From an uncultured Oscillospiraceae bacterium (GTDB taxonomy: Bacteria > Bacillota > Clostridia > Oscillospirales > Oscillospiraceae): 14,583 bases of DNA. Positions 7,683 through 13,102 of this stretch are shown piece after piece. The DNA lies in NCBI GenBank assembly GCA_934630985.1, contig CAKTXO010000031.1, forward strand, positions 1 through 14,583, written 5' to 3'. The position numbers were made by a program, and so were the translations under genes. How positions within the stretch are numbered: position 1 is the first letter of the stretch; each line of letters opens with the position of its first letter. The notes under the pieces are model-generated. The model did not search any database, had not been told where the DNA came from, and saw only the letters and a program-made list of their open reading frames with translations.

Positions 7683-8375
7683 ATGCCCCAGACACAGACA
7701 AAATTCGGCCTGACCGGCAATCAGCTGAAGCTCATTGCGTTGATTACCATGACCGTTGACCATATCGGGATGCTGCTTCTGCCCCAGGTAACGGTGCTGC
7801 GAATCATCGGCAGAATCGCCATGCCTCTGTACGCTTACATGATCGCCGAGGGCTGCCGGCACACCCACGACCGGCGACGGTACTTCCTCCGGCTGGCAGG
7901 GCTGGCGCTGGTATGTCAGATCGTCTATTATTTTGCCGACCGCTCCCTGTACCAGTGCATTCTTGTGACCTTTTCCATGTCGGTGCTGTGCATCTGGGCG
8001 GTGGATACCGCTCAGCATAAGGGCAGTCTTGCCTGGATGCTGACAGCGGCAGCTGCCCTGCTGGGGGCATGGGCTGTCTGCGAACTGCTGCCCATGGAAA
8101 TTTCCGGTTTTGGGGTGGATTACGGTTTTTTCGGAGTGCTGCTGCCTGTGATCCTCTACTATTTCGGGAAAAAGGGCATTGTGCCGGGAATGCTTCTGCT
8201 GTGCCTTTCCATAGGCGATCTGCAATGGTGGGCGCTGGCCGCGGTGCCGCTGATGTTTCTCTACAATGGCCAGCGAGGAAGCCGCTCTCTGGGCTGGGTA
8301 TTTTACCTCTATTATCCGCTGCATTTGGCGGTGCTTTATGGCGTTGCGCTATTACTGCAATCCGTTAAAATTTAG
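7683..8375 (+). CDS. TraX-family integral membrane protein
   Basis: The 230-aa polytopic protein belongs by pattern to the TraX family (PF05857), named for the F-plasmid protein that acetylates pilin. Visible hallmarks are the N-terminal LKLIALITMTVDHIGMLL (16-33), RIIGRIAMPLYAYMIAEGCRHT, and the C-terminal FYLYYPLHLAVLYGV. It has about seven to eight hydrophobic segments with short charged loops. Chromosomal TraX-like proteins of Clostridia have no settled function; membrane-bound acyl transfer is inferred from the family. It is a single-gene unit with its own promoter and AAAGGAGG site, and there are no conjugation or pilus genes nearby, so pilin acetylation is unlikely here. Confidence 0.85.
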   Translation: MPQTQTKFGLTGNQLKLIALITMTVDHIGMLLLPQVTVLRIIGRIAMPLYAYMIAEGCRHTHDRRRYFLRLAGLALVCQIVYYFADRSLYQCILVTFSMSVLCIWAVDTAQHKGSLAWMLTAAAALLGAWAVCELLPMEISGFGVDYGFFGVLLPVILYYFGKKGIVPGMLLLCLSIGDLQWWALAAVPLMFLYNGQRGSRSLGWVFYLYYPLHLAVLYGVALLLQSVKI

Positions 8376-8376
8376 G

Positions 8377-8405
8377 TTGATTTTATCCTAATATTTGCGT
8401 ATAAT
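8377..8405 (+). promoter_or_regulatory. Sigma-A promoter of the toxin-antitoxin operon
   Basis: -35 TTGATT (8377-8382), a 17-bp spacer, and a consensus -10 TATAAT (8400-8405). It begins 1 base after the traX stop. Transcription would start near 8412, at the ribosome site AAAAGGAGGA (8411-8420), giving a very short leader. The antitoxin probably represses it, as is usual for Phd-type antitoxins. Confidence 0.8.
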
Positions 8406-8426
8406 AAAGAAAAAGGAGGATTGCGT

Positions 8427-8669
8427 ATGAACATCGATACCAATACCATTGTGCCGATTTCCGTTGCCAACCAGAATTTTTCCAAGGTTGCCCGGCTGGT
8501 TGACCAATACGGCTCGGCAGTTATCATGAAGAATAATGCGCCCCGGTATATCATCTACGAATTTAACCAGGCGGATACCATGCAGGCAGCGGCAGATGAG
8601 GATGTACTTGCCTCCTCCGCAAAACTACTGTGCCGCAACGAGCACGTCTACGAGGAACTGGCCAAATGA
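8427..8669 (+). CDS. Phd/YefM-family antitoxin
   Basis: The 80-aa protein is predicted to bind its own promoter through the N-terminal half and neutralise the adjacent Doc-type toxin through the C-terminal tail. The N-terminal pattern IVPISVANQNFSKVARLVDQ, followed by GSAVIMKNNAPRYIIYEF, is the usual Phd/YefM fold signature (strand, helix, 'valkrgkpvavi'-like strand). The tail (about 50-80) is charged and probably disordered until toxin binding. The ATG at 8427, 6 bases after AAAAGGAGGA, is preferred to the in-frame TTG at 8421, which abuts the ribosome site. Its stop overlaps the toxin start as ATGA. Confidence 0.85.
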   Translation: MNIDTNTIVPISVANQNFSKVARLVDQYGSAVIMKNNAPRYIIYEFNQADTMQAAADEDVLASSAKLLCRNEHVYEELAK

Positions 8670-9049
8670 AGGTGCTGGGCAAGCACCAGATTCGGATGCT
8701 CCACAGGGCACTGATCTCCCAGTCCGGCGGAATCGACGGACTCCGGGACGAGGGATTGCTGGATTCCGCCGTCAACACGCTCCTGCAAACCTTCGGCGGT
8801 CGGGAGCTTTATCCGTCCCTTTTGGAAAAGGCGGCACGGCTGGGCTACGGCCTGATTCACAACCACCCGTTTCTGGACGGTAATAAGCGGATTGGAACCC
8901 ACGCCATGCTGGTGTTTCTGGATATTAACGGCGTTTCTCTTTCCTACACGGATGAAGAGCTGATTACCGTGATTCTTCGGGTCGTCTCTGGGGAGATAGA
9001 TGACCGAGGTCTGCTGGAATGGTTAAAAGCGCATGTGGGATCTGATTAA
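8666..9049 (+). CDS. Doc/Fic-family toxin (death-on-curing type)
   Basis: The 127-aa Fic-fold protein matches Doc toxins in size. The active-site motif is HPFLDGNKR (67-75), with catalytic His67. A Lys (K74) replaces the second Gly of the AMPylating Fic motif HxFx(D/E)GNGR. In phage P1 Doc this change goes with kinase activity that phosphorylates EF-Tu and blocks translation; the same activity is inferred here. Upstream conserved features are GLRDEGLLDSAV (25-36) and the helix LLEKAARLGYGLIHN (52-66). The start is set by the ATGA overlap with the antitoxin stop and by GAGGA at 8652-8656; an earlier in-frame start at 8630 would lie inside the antitoxin gene without a ribosome site. The motif is intact, so the toxin looks functional. 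Confidence 0.92.
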   Translation: MKVLGKHQIRMLHRALISQSGGIDGLRDEGLLDSAVNTLLQTFGGRELYPSLLEKAARLGYGLIHNHPFLDGNKRIGTHAMLVFLDINGVSLSYTDEELITVILRVVSGEIDDRGLLEWLKAHVGSD

Positions 9050-9081
9050 AAAAGCAGGCACTTCATTGTGAGTGCCTGCTT
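9048..9081 (-). terminator. Terminator between the convergent doc and GNAT genes
   Basis: AAGCAGGCACT (9052-9062) and AGTGCCTGCTT (9071-9081) form a perfect 11-bp stem. On the - strand it is followed by a run of six T (9053-9048), so it is a strong terminator for the GNAT gene ending at 9097. On the + strand it is followed by TCTCTG, so it may also end doc transcription less efficiently. The doc stop codon lies within the A-run side. Confidence 0.85.
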
Positions 9082-9096
9082 CTCTGCTGTTTTGGG

Positions 9097-9810
9097 TTAT
9101 TCGAATGCCAGGCCAAAATAGGCCGGAGTCCAGGAATCGTCACAGATAGGACGGAACATGGCGAAGGGAGTAGCTCCGGGCAGACGGAAGGTTCCCCGGT
9201 CTTTTCCCAGGGCACCCAGAATCCCGGCAGCCTGGGAAGCATCCCCCAGAAGCTCCATGGGTTCATCCTCAGTGGCAGCCAGAAGGAAGCCGTTACCCGC
9301 GTACAGTTTTGCGGATTCTGCCAGATATTCGATGGCACCGTCTTCCTGGACAATGCCCCCCACCGGAAGATACTTCCGGCGCAGGGCGGCGTATTCCTCT
9401 GGGGTCACTTCCCACAGCGGCACCGGTGCCCCGGCGGGAAGGGTCAGATTCTCCACGCCGCCAAAATTCCGGTAGCCCATGGCTGCGTACATTCGCCGAA
9501 GGCCATCGTCCGCCGGAACCAGCACAGAGCCGTCATAGCCCCGGGAGGTAAGCACCTCCTGAGTTTTTACCATCAGCTCCCGGCAAAGCCCCTGATGCCG
9601 GTATTCCGGGGCGGTGGCCACGGCGTAAAGATAGGCAAGCTTCCGTCCCTGGCAGCTTGTCTGCATCCAGGCAAGCCCCGCGGCGAGCTGCCCTTCCCGG
9701 AAAATTGCCAGGGTGTTTTCCGGCCGGTAGGCTGTCCGGAAAAAGCTGTCGATCCAGCCGTCGTCACCGAACGCTGCCGCCCAAAGTGCCTTCCACATCG
9801 TCTTCTCCAT
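9097..9810 (-). CDS. GNAT-family N-acetyltransferase
   Basis: This is a putative acetyl-CoA-dependent acetyltransferase of unknown substrate, 237 aa. The acetyl-CoA binding motif A is visible as LYAVATAPEYRHQGLCRELM (61-80), with the R/Q-x-x-G-x-G/A element as RHQGLC. Residues MYAAMGYRNFGG (108-119) fit motif B, the usual C-terminal end of a GNAT domain. About 115 residues follow beyond one standard GNAT domain and show no motif I recognise; some Eis-like proteins also have such an extension. The ATG at 9810 is chosen because GGAGGG lies 5 bases upstream; a TTG at 9825 lies before that site. The start overlaps the end of the DUF2156 gene by 47 bases, so the two are translated from one message. 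Confidence 0.82.
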   Translation of the reverse strand: MEKTMWKALWAAAFGDDGWIDSFFRTAYRPENTLAIFREGQLAAGLAWMQTSCQGRKLAYLYAVATAPEYRHQGLCRELMVKTQEVLTSRGYDGSVLVPADDGLRRMYAAMGYRNFGGVENLTLPAGAPVPLWEVTPEEYAALRRKYLPVGGIVQEDGAIEYLAESAKLYAGNGFLLAATEDEPMELLGDASQAAGILGALGKDRGTFRLPGATPFAMFRPICDDSWTPAYFGLAFE

Positions 9811-10711
9811 GCAGTCCCTCCGCAAGGTAAGCGCAGTATTTTTCCTCCATATGGTGAGGCTGATAGCTGAGCTTGGCCTGACGCAGGCCGGGAAGCCCCA
9901 GATCGTCCTCCCGATTCAGAAATGCCAGCTCCGGGTGCTTCAGCCGCAGATACCGGGCGAATTCGCAGTTCACCGCGGCATAGGCTCCGTCTACATCCTC
10001 CCGGGCTTTTTCAAAATGCACATCCATGGTGTTTTCCGACAGCCGGGAGGCCAGGGTAACAGCCAGTACCTGGCCGTTTTCCACTAGCATCAGCCCCTCC
10101 ATCCCCAGTGCCTCAAAGTGCCGGAAGGCTCGGCTCAGGGCAATCTGCTCCAATAGATAGTCCCCGTGGGGATCCTCCGCAAGCCGCTGGCGGAACCACT
10201 GAGCCACCATCTCCTGAGCCTGGGGAAGATTTTTCTTTTCCAGGGGGACACTGAGACAGTCCGGGTGGGAGGCCTGGAATTTGTGCACATGGTTGCGCTT
10301 TTTCTGGAATTTCCGCCCCTTCAGGTCGGCCAGGTCATCAATGGCATAGACATAGTCGAAGCCGTCCCGGTCTGGCCGGAACAGAAAACGGCCGGGGAAC
10401 CAGCTTTCCAGCTCTTCTGTCTCCGGACGGGTCAGGCTGGTGAATCGGCAGGGAATGCCCCGCTCCCGGGCATCCTGAATCACGGCCTCCACGATGGCCC
10501 GGCGGTCGCCGGTGCCGATGGGATAGGGGTAGACGCTTTTTCCGTAAAAATGGGAGAAAAAGGCAATGCCGCCGGGAAAAAACGCAGCCTCCTGCCGACC
10601 CCACAGGTAGAGGTTGTCGAAGCTATACTCACAGCTTCTGGGGGGACAGGCAAATAAAATGTTGTCATATTGTGCTTTCTGAGAAAGCTGTAAACGGGAA
10701 AAAGAGATCAT
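9764..10711 (-). CDS. DUF2156 / LPG_synthase_C-domain protein
   Basis: The 315-aa soluble protein matches the phosphatidylglycerol lysyltransferase C-terminal-like family (PF09924, DUF2156), which has a duplicated acetyltransferase-like fold and may use aminoacyl-tRNA. Visible hallmarks are YSFDNLYLWG (29-38), LKGRKFQKKRNHVHKF (130-145) and the C-terminal NREDDLGLPGLRQAKLSY (266-283). There are no membrane segments, so it lacks the flippase part of MprF. Stand-alone DUF2156 proteins in Firmicutes have no confirmed substrate. The ATG at 10711 has AAGGAT 8 bases upstream and a promoter just ahead. The last 15 or so residues, past HGEDD, are encoded in the overlap with the GNAT gene. Confidence 0.88.
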   Translation of the reverse strand: MISFSRLQLSQKAQYDNILFACPPRSCEYSFDNLYLWGRQEAAFFPGGIAFFSHFYGKSVYPYPIGTGDRRAIVEAVIQDARERGIPCRFTSLTRPETEELESWFPGRFLFRPDRDGFDYVYAIDDLADLKGRKFQKKRNHVHKFQASHPDCLSVPLEKKNLPQAQEMVAQWFRQRLAEDPHGDYLLEQIALSRAFRHFEALGMEGLMLVENGQVLAVTLASRLSENTMDVHFEKAREDVDGAYAAVNCEFARYLRLKHPELAFLNREDDLGLPGLRQAKLSYQPHHMEEKYCAYLAEGLHGEDDVEGTLGGSVR

Positions 10712-10734
10712 ATTTTCACATCCTTCGGTTTGCT

Positions 10735-10763
10735 ATGATAGCATAGTTTTCCCAAAAAGACAA
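10735..10763 (-). promoter_or_regulatory. Sigma-A promoter of the DUF2156-GNAT operon
   Basis: On the - strand: -35 TTGTCT (10763-10758), a 17-bp spacer, and -10 TATCAT (10740-10735). The -35 box sits directly behind the queT terminator. Confidence 0.65.
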
Positions 10764-10791
10764 GGAAAACCACCGGAGTTTTCTCCGGTGG
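10764..10791 (-). terminator. Terminator of queT
   Basis: On the - strand CCACCGGAG (10791-10783) pairs perfectly with CTCCGGTGG (10778-10770) around an AAAA loop, followed by TTTTCC. It starts 6 bases past the queT stop. Confidence 0.8.
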
Positions 10792-10797
10792 TCCGAT

Positions 10798-11304
10798 TCA
10801 GGCAAAGAGCCTACTGTCCAGGCCCCGCTTTTTCAGGGCGTAATAGAGGAGAGAGCCCGGAACCAGCAGCACAGCGATTTCGCCGAGAGCAACGTACAGG
10901 GCGTTGAGTCCAAAGCCGCCGCCGATGTACACCGTCAGTTCCCAGCCCACCAGAATGGCGTTGGCGATGGCGGGCATCAGCATGGCGGGCAGGGGATAGC
11001 CATGGACGGTGACCTTTCGGGTCAGCCACATACCCTCGGCGGCAAGCAGGGTGGCGGCGGAGCCCAGCACAAAGTCCAGGGGCAGGGCGGCGGCATAGGT
11101 GATGTTGAAAATCAGGCAGCCCAGAGTCAAACCCGGAACGGCGGCAGGGGTGAACAGAGCCAGCACGCACAGAGCCTCGGACAGGCGCATCTGAATGGCC
11201 CAGGTGGCGGAGCCGGGAAGCAGCAGGTTTTGCAGGTGGGTGAGCACGGCGTACAGGGCGGCGATAATGGCGGCCTGGGTCAGATAGCGGGTGGATTTGG
11301 TCAT
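10798..11304 (-). CDS. queT: Queuosine precursor ECF transporter S component QueT
   Basis: This is the membrane substrate-binding (S) subunit of an energy-coupling-factor transporter for a 7-deazaguanine queuosine precursor such as preQ1. The 168-aa protein matches QueT (PF06177) in length and has about five to six hydrophobic segments. Diagnostic stretches are LTQAAIIAALYAVLT (8-22), the AIQMRLSEAL motif (36-45) and FNITYAAALPLDFVLGSAATLLAA. No ECF ATPase or T-component gene is nearby, so it probably shares a common energising module coded elsewhere (group II ECF). The ATG at 11304 has AAGGAG 7 bases upstream (11317-11312); a longer reading frame from 11406 would run through the two leader hairpins and is rejected. 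The preQ1 aptamer in the leader supports both function and regulation. Confidence 0.93.
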   Translation of the reverse strand: MTKSTRYLTQAAIIAALYAVLTHLQNLLLPGSATWAIQMRLSEALCVLALFTPAAVPGLTLGCLIFNITYAAALPLDFVLGSAATLLAAEGMWLTRKVTVHGYPLPAMLMPAIANAILVGWELTVYIGGGFGLNALYVALGEIAVLLVPGSLLYYALKKRGLDSRLFA

Positions 11305-11323
11305 GACGATTCTCCTTAAACTG

Positions 11324-11349
11324 AAAAAATGGGCGCAGTCCGCACCCAT
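11324..11349 (-). terminator. Second leader hairpin with T-run before queT
   Basis: On the - strand ATGGGTGC (11349-11342) pairs with GCGCCCAT (11336-11329) with one G-U pair, followed by TTTTTT. It lies 7 bases before the AAGGAG of queT. It has the same 3' arm and T-run as the hairpin just upstream in the transcript, and is part of the riboswitch expression platform. Confidence 0.75.
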
Positions 11350-11354
11350 AGCAA

Positions 11355-11380
11355 CAAAAAATGGGCGCGAAAGCGTCCAT
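11355..11380 (-). terminator. First leader hairpin with T-run before queT
   Basis: On the - strand ATGGACGC (11380-11373) pairs with GCGCCCAT (11368-11361), 7 of 8 positions, around a TTTC loop, followed by TTTTTTG. It is a terminator-like element about 30 nt downstream of the preQ1 aptamer. Its 3' arm could instead pair with the 5' arm of the next hairpin. Confidence 0.75.
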
Positions 11381-11411
11381 CTAAGAAGGCCTGCCCAAAA
11401 GCACATGCCAA

Positions 11412-11453
11412 ATCCTAGTTTTGTTTACCGACAGGATGGTTACGAACTGTCCT
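11412..11453 (-). ncRNA. preQ1 class I riboswitch aptamer of queT
   Basis: Reading the - strand, the stem GACAG/CTGTC encloses a 12-nt loop TTCGTAACCATC. An A-rich tail GGTAAACAAAACTAGG follows. This matches the class I preQ1 plan: a short hairpin with a C-containing loop and a 3' A-rich tail that folds back to form the pseudoknot. The loop and tail closely parallel the B. subtilis queC aptamer (loop UUCUAGCUACAC, tail AAAAAACUA) and the Thermoanaerobacter form (GUAACC...AACAAAACAAGG). Its place about 10 nt after the predicted transcription start and ahead of queT fits. Binding of preQ1 would be expected to favour termination at the hairpins downstream. Confidence 0.88.
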
Positions 11454-11469
11454 ATGAAATTGTGTGGGT

Positions 11470-11498
11470 ATTGTATCAGAGAATCAGAAAATTGTCAA
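11470..11498 (-). promoter_or_regulatory. Sigma-A promoter of queT
   Basis: On the - strand: consensus -35 TTGACA (11498-11493), a 17-bp spacer, and -10 TACAAT (11475-11470). The start would lie near 11463 and give a leader of about 160 nt. The -35 box is the end of one arm of the palindrome at 11493-11526. Confidence 0.9.
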
Positions 11499-11526
11499 GC
11501 CCCCGGCTTGTGCCGGGGACTTGACA
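11493..11526. repeat. 34-bp palindrome overlapping the queT -35 box
   Basis: TGTCAAGCCCCCGGC and GCCGGGGACTTGACA are inverted arms (14 of 15 bases) around TTGT. Both arms end in TTGACA read outward, so the element carries a -35-like hexamer facing each way. The - strand hexamer is used in the queT promoter; on the + strand no good -10 follows. Confidence 0.85.
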
Positions 11527-11622
11527 AAAAATTTCGTGCTATGTAAGTACTTCCAGTAAAACCGTCCATAGCAATCCAAAAGACTTTGACGCAGTTCCGG
11601 CGGTGCGGCCGGGGGATTCTTA

Positions 11623-11650
11623 AGGGGGCGGCTTTTCGGCAGCGCCCCCT
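11623..11650. repeat. GC-rich hairpin abutting the long palindrome
   Basis: AGGGGGCG (11623-11630) and CGCCCCCT (11643-11650) are perfect inverted repeats with a 12-base loop. The right arm shares its last base with the left end of the palindrome at 11650-11815. There is no T-run on either side. Confidence 0.75.
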
Positions 11651-11815
11651 AAGTAACCGATGATGAAATCGTCTGCGGCTATCAGCGGATCTTTTGCCCC
11701 GACTGTGCAGTTTGGAAAACTTGAAATACATACAGTATTCCCGCGTTTTTCAAACTTTCATTCGTGACAAAATCTCTCGCCGATGGCTCTTGACGATTTC
11801 ATCATCGGTTACTTA
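11650..11815. repeat. 166-nt imperfect palindrome with perfect 24-bp ends
   Basis: The end TAAGTAACCGATGATGAAAT (from 11650) continues to 11673 and is repeated without a mismatch in inverted orientation at 11792-11815. Inside, the arms stay related, roughly 60-65% by eye, and converge on GTTTGGAAAAC versus GTTTTTCAAAC near the centre. The whole element could fold into one long stem with a loop of about 25 nt. It codes for nothing obvious. It may be a MITE-like or other foldback element, or the source of a structured RNA. Confidence 0.75.
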
Positions 11816-11830
11816 AGCCCGCTTACTTCT

Positions 11831-11858
11831 CAATTTTCTTGCCGGGACAAGAAAATTG
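11831..11858. repeat. Perfect 11-bp hairpin
   Basis: CAATTTTCTTG (11831-11841) and CAAGAAAATTG (11848-11858) are exact inverted repeats around CCGGGA. The 10-bp palindrome CCTCCGGAGG follows at once. Confidence 0.75.
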
Positions 11859-11910
11859 CCTCCGGAGGAACCAGAGCCGAAAGTTTTCTGCAAAGTATGA
11901 AATGATTGGC

Positions 11911-11965
11911 CCTCATCCGTCACGGCTACGCCGTGCCACCTTCCCCCGAGGGAAGGCAAGGGAAC
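11911..11965. repeat. Two GC hairpins flanking repeat copy 3
   Basis: CACGGC/GCCGTG (11921-11935) and CCTTCCC/GGGAAGG (11939-11956) are perfect short stems. They sit directly beside the interspersed repeat copy at 11966-12096 and may be an extension of that element or a separate module. Confidence 0.5.
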
Positions 11966-12096
11966 GGATTGTGACCAGAGGGAATCCCTGGAAGGGGCCA
12001 CACCAGTGACAACGATGAATTATGGTATGACTGCCACCGGCAGTCATTAGGATTTTAATTCGCTGCGCGGAGCACCACACTGGTTCGCAATGACAT
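11966..12096 (-). repeat. Interspersed repeat, copy 3 (inverted)
   Basis: Read on the - strand from 12096, it starts ATGTCATTGCGAACCAGTG. It then repeats the features of copy 1 in order: GTGCTCCGCGCAGCGAAT, a hairpin (GACTGCC/GGCAGTC), ATACCATAAT, CACTGGTGTGGCCCC, GGGATTCCC and GGTCACAATCC. Like copy 1 it lacks the far inverted end. Confidence 0.82.
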
Positions 12097-12137
12097 GCGA
12101 TGTACGACAGTTCCCAAAAGAGCCAGGGGCTTGCGGA

Positions 12138-12350
12138 TCAGACCTTTTCTCCCTCAATGTAGGTGGGACGGGAGGGGATAATCAGGGCAGCGATGATATA
12201 AGCCCAGATGCCCGCACCGGCGAAGAGACTGAAAACGCACCAGCCCAGCCGAATGAGAGTGGGGTCAATGCCGAAAAATTCGCCCAAGCCGCCGCAGACC
12301 CCTGCCAGCATGGCGTTGTCCTTGGAGCGATAAAGCTTTTTGCCGTTCAT
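12138..12350 (-). CDS. PspC-domain small membrane protein
   Basis: The 70-aa protein consists of one PspC domain (PF04024). It has the N-terminal KKLYRSKDNAMLAGVCGGLGEFFGIDPTLIRL pattern in short form (LAGVCGGLGEFFGID, 15-29), then a hydrophobic segment from about residue 33 to 60 (WCVFSLFAGAGIWAYIIAALIIP). In enterobacteria PspC senses membrane stress with PspB. Stand-alone PspC proteins of Clostridia are less well understood and often occur beside regulators. AAGGAGGA precedes the ATG at 12350. It lies 68 bases after the anti-sigma-like gene in the same direction and may be cotranscribed with it; a short GGGCT/AGCCC hairpin without a T-run (about 12399-12415) lies between. Confidence 0.9.
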   Translation of the reverse strand: MNGKKLYRSKDNAMLAGVCGGLGEFFGIDPTLIRLGWCVFSLFAGAGIWAYIIAALIIPSRPTYIEGEKV

Positions 12351-12418
12351 AAAAAATCCTCCTTGATTCTGCTTTTTGATATGATACTCCCTTCCCGGGC
12401 TTTCGACTAGCCCAGTTT

Positions 12419-13102
12419 TCAGGGATTTGTGTCAGTCATATAGACAACGGCTACATTCCCGGGGAAGATTTCTCCCTTTTGGGTGGGAATCAGAGCGGCA
12501 TAGTTGGTTGTATCCTCTCTGCCGCCCGGATGCACGGCGATTTTGACGGTACAGCCATTTGCCTGCCAGGTGATGTCCTGAACTTCACAGACACCCGTCA
12601 CATCCTGGGAGAAAATCAAAAGCAAGTCCTGAGACGCAAAGAAGTGCTCGTCAAAGCCTTCACAGGCCATCTCCAATCCGGAAATGTCCCAGGATTCACC
12701 CATTTCCGACAGGCCTTCTTCCAGAGCCTCCCGGTTGTCAAACAGGTGTACCGCCGGGAAAGCAGCATCTTCCGCCTTGTCAGGAAGATTGGGCACTTCC
12801 AGGCATGGGGGCACGGCGATTTCGGCATCCATGGCTCCCAGATCCCCGGAAGCCGGAGCCTGAGCCATCTCAGGAGCGGAGTCCGCTGCAGAGAAGGTCT
12901 TGGTCATTTCATTCGAGGCGGTTTTCGCCGGCTGATTTTGATACAGCACCCCGCACAGAACCAGCAGGGCGCAGCAGGCGGCCAGAGACACATACCGCCG
13001 CCAGTGGAGGGTTTTCGGCTTCCGGCTCCGAACTTCATCCGCTCTGGCAATCAGATCCTCCGGAAGCAGGGTCAGCGCATCATGAAATTGTTCCCCGGTC
13101 AT
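12419..13102 (-). CDS. Membrane-anchored anti-sigma-factor-like protein
   Basis: The 227-aa protein has a cytoplasmic N-terminus (1-36, FHDALTLLPEDLIARADEVR), one membrane segment (about 37-54, YVSLAACCALLVLCGVLY) and an outer domain of about 170 residues. This layout and the 4-base ATGA overlap with the sigma gene upstream point to an anti-sigma factor that holds the sigma at the membrane. The N-terminus has no zinc-finger HxxxCxxC motif. The outer C-terminal part (about 140-220, FDEHFFASQDLLLIF and onward) faintly resembles PrcB_C-type domains; that is a weak reading. AAGGAGGG lies 9 bases before the ATG. The released signal and target genes are unknown. Confidence 0.75.
   Translation of the reverse strand: MTGEQFHDALTLLPEDLIARADEVRSRKPKTLHWRRYVSLAACCALLVLCGVLYQNQPAKTASNEMTKTFSAADSAPEMAQAPASGDLGAMDAEIAVPPCLEVPNLPDKAEDAAFPAVHLFDNREALEEGLSEMGESWDISGLEMACEGFDEHFFASQDLLLIFSQDVTGVCEVQDITWQANGCTVKIAVHPGGREDTTNYAALIPTQKGEIFPGNVAVVYMTDTNP

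Larger units (their letters stand above)
11527..12137. other. 611-bp gene-free region rich in inverted repeats
   Basis: No reading frame here has a ribosome site or a recognisable product. The stretch lies between queT and the PspC gene. It contains, in order: a GC hairpin (11623-11650), a long palindrome (11650-11815), a perfect AT hairpin (11831-11858) with the palindrome CCTCCGGAGG behind it (11859-11868), two small GC hairpins (11921-11956) and an inverted copy of the interspersed repeat (11966-12096). It looks like a landing zone for small palindromic elements. Confidence 0.7.

Noticed and set aside
11412..11453. preQ1 class III riboswitch, also reported before queT in Ruminococcaceae
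   Set aside because: The 12-nt loop and A-rich tail fit class I closely in about 42 nt; the long extra stem of class III is not seen.
11521..11550. + strand promoter starting at TTGACA (11521-11526)
   Set aside because: No reasonable -10 lies 16-18 bases downstream and no + strand gene follows; the hexamer is one arm of the palindrome.
11650..12096. CRISPR array
   Set aside because: The repeats are inverted and unequal in size, with no regular direct repeat-spacer pattern and no cas genes.
12360..12418. Separate promoter for the PspC gene
   Set aside because: A TATCAT lies upstream, but no acceptable -35 is found at the right spacing, so I did not call one.
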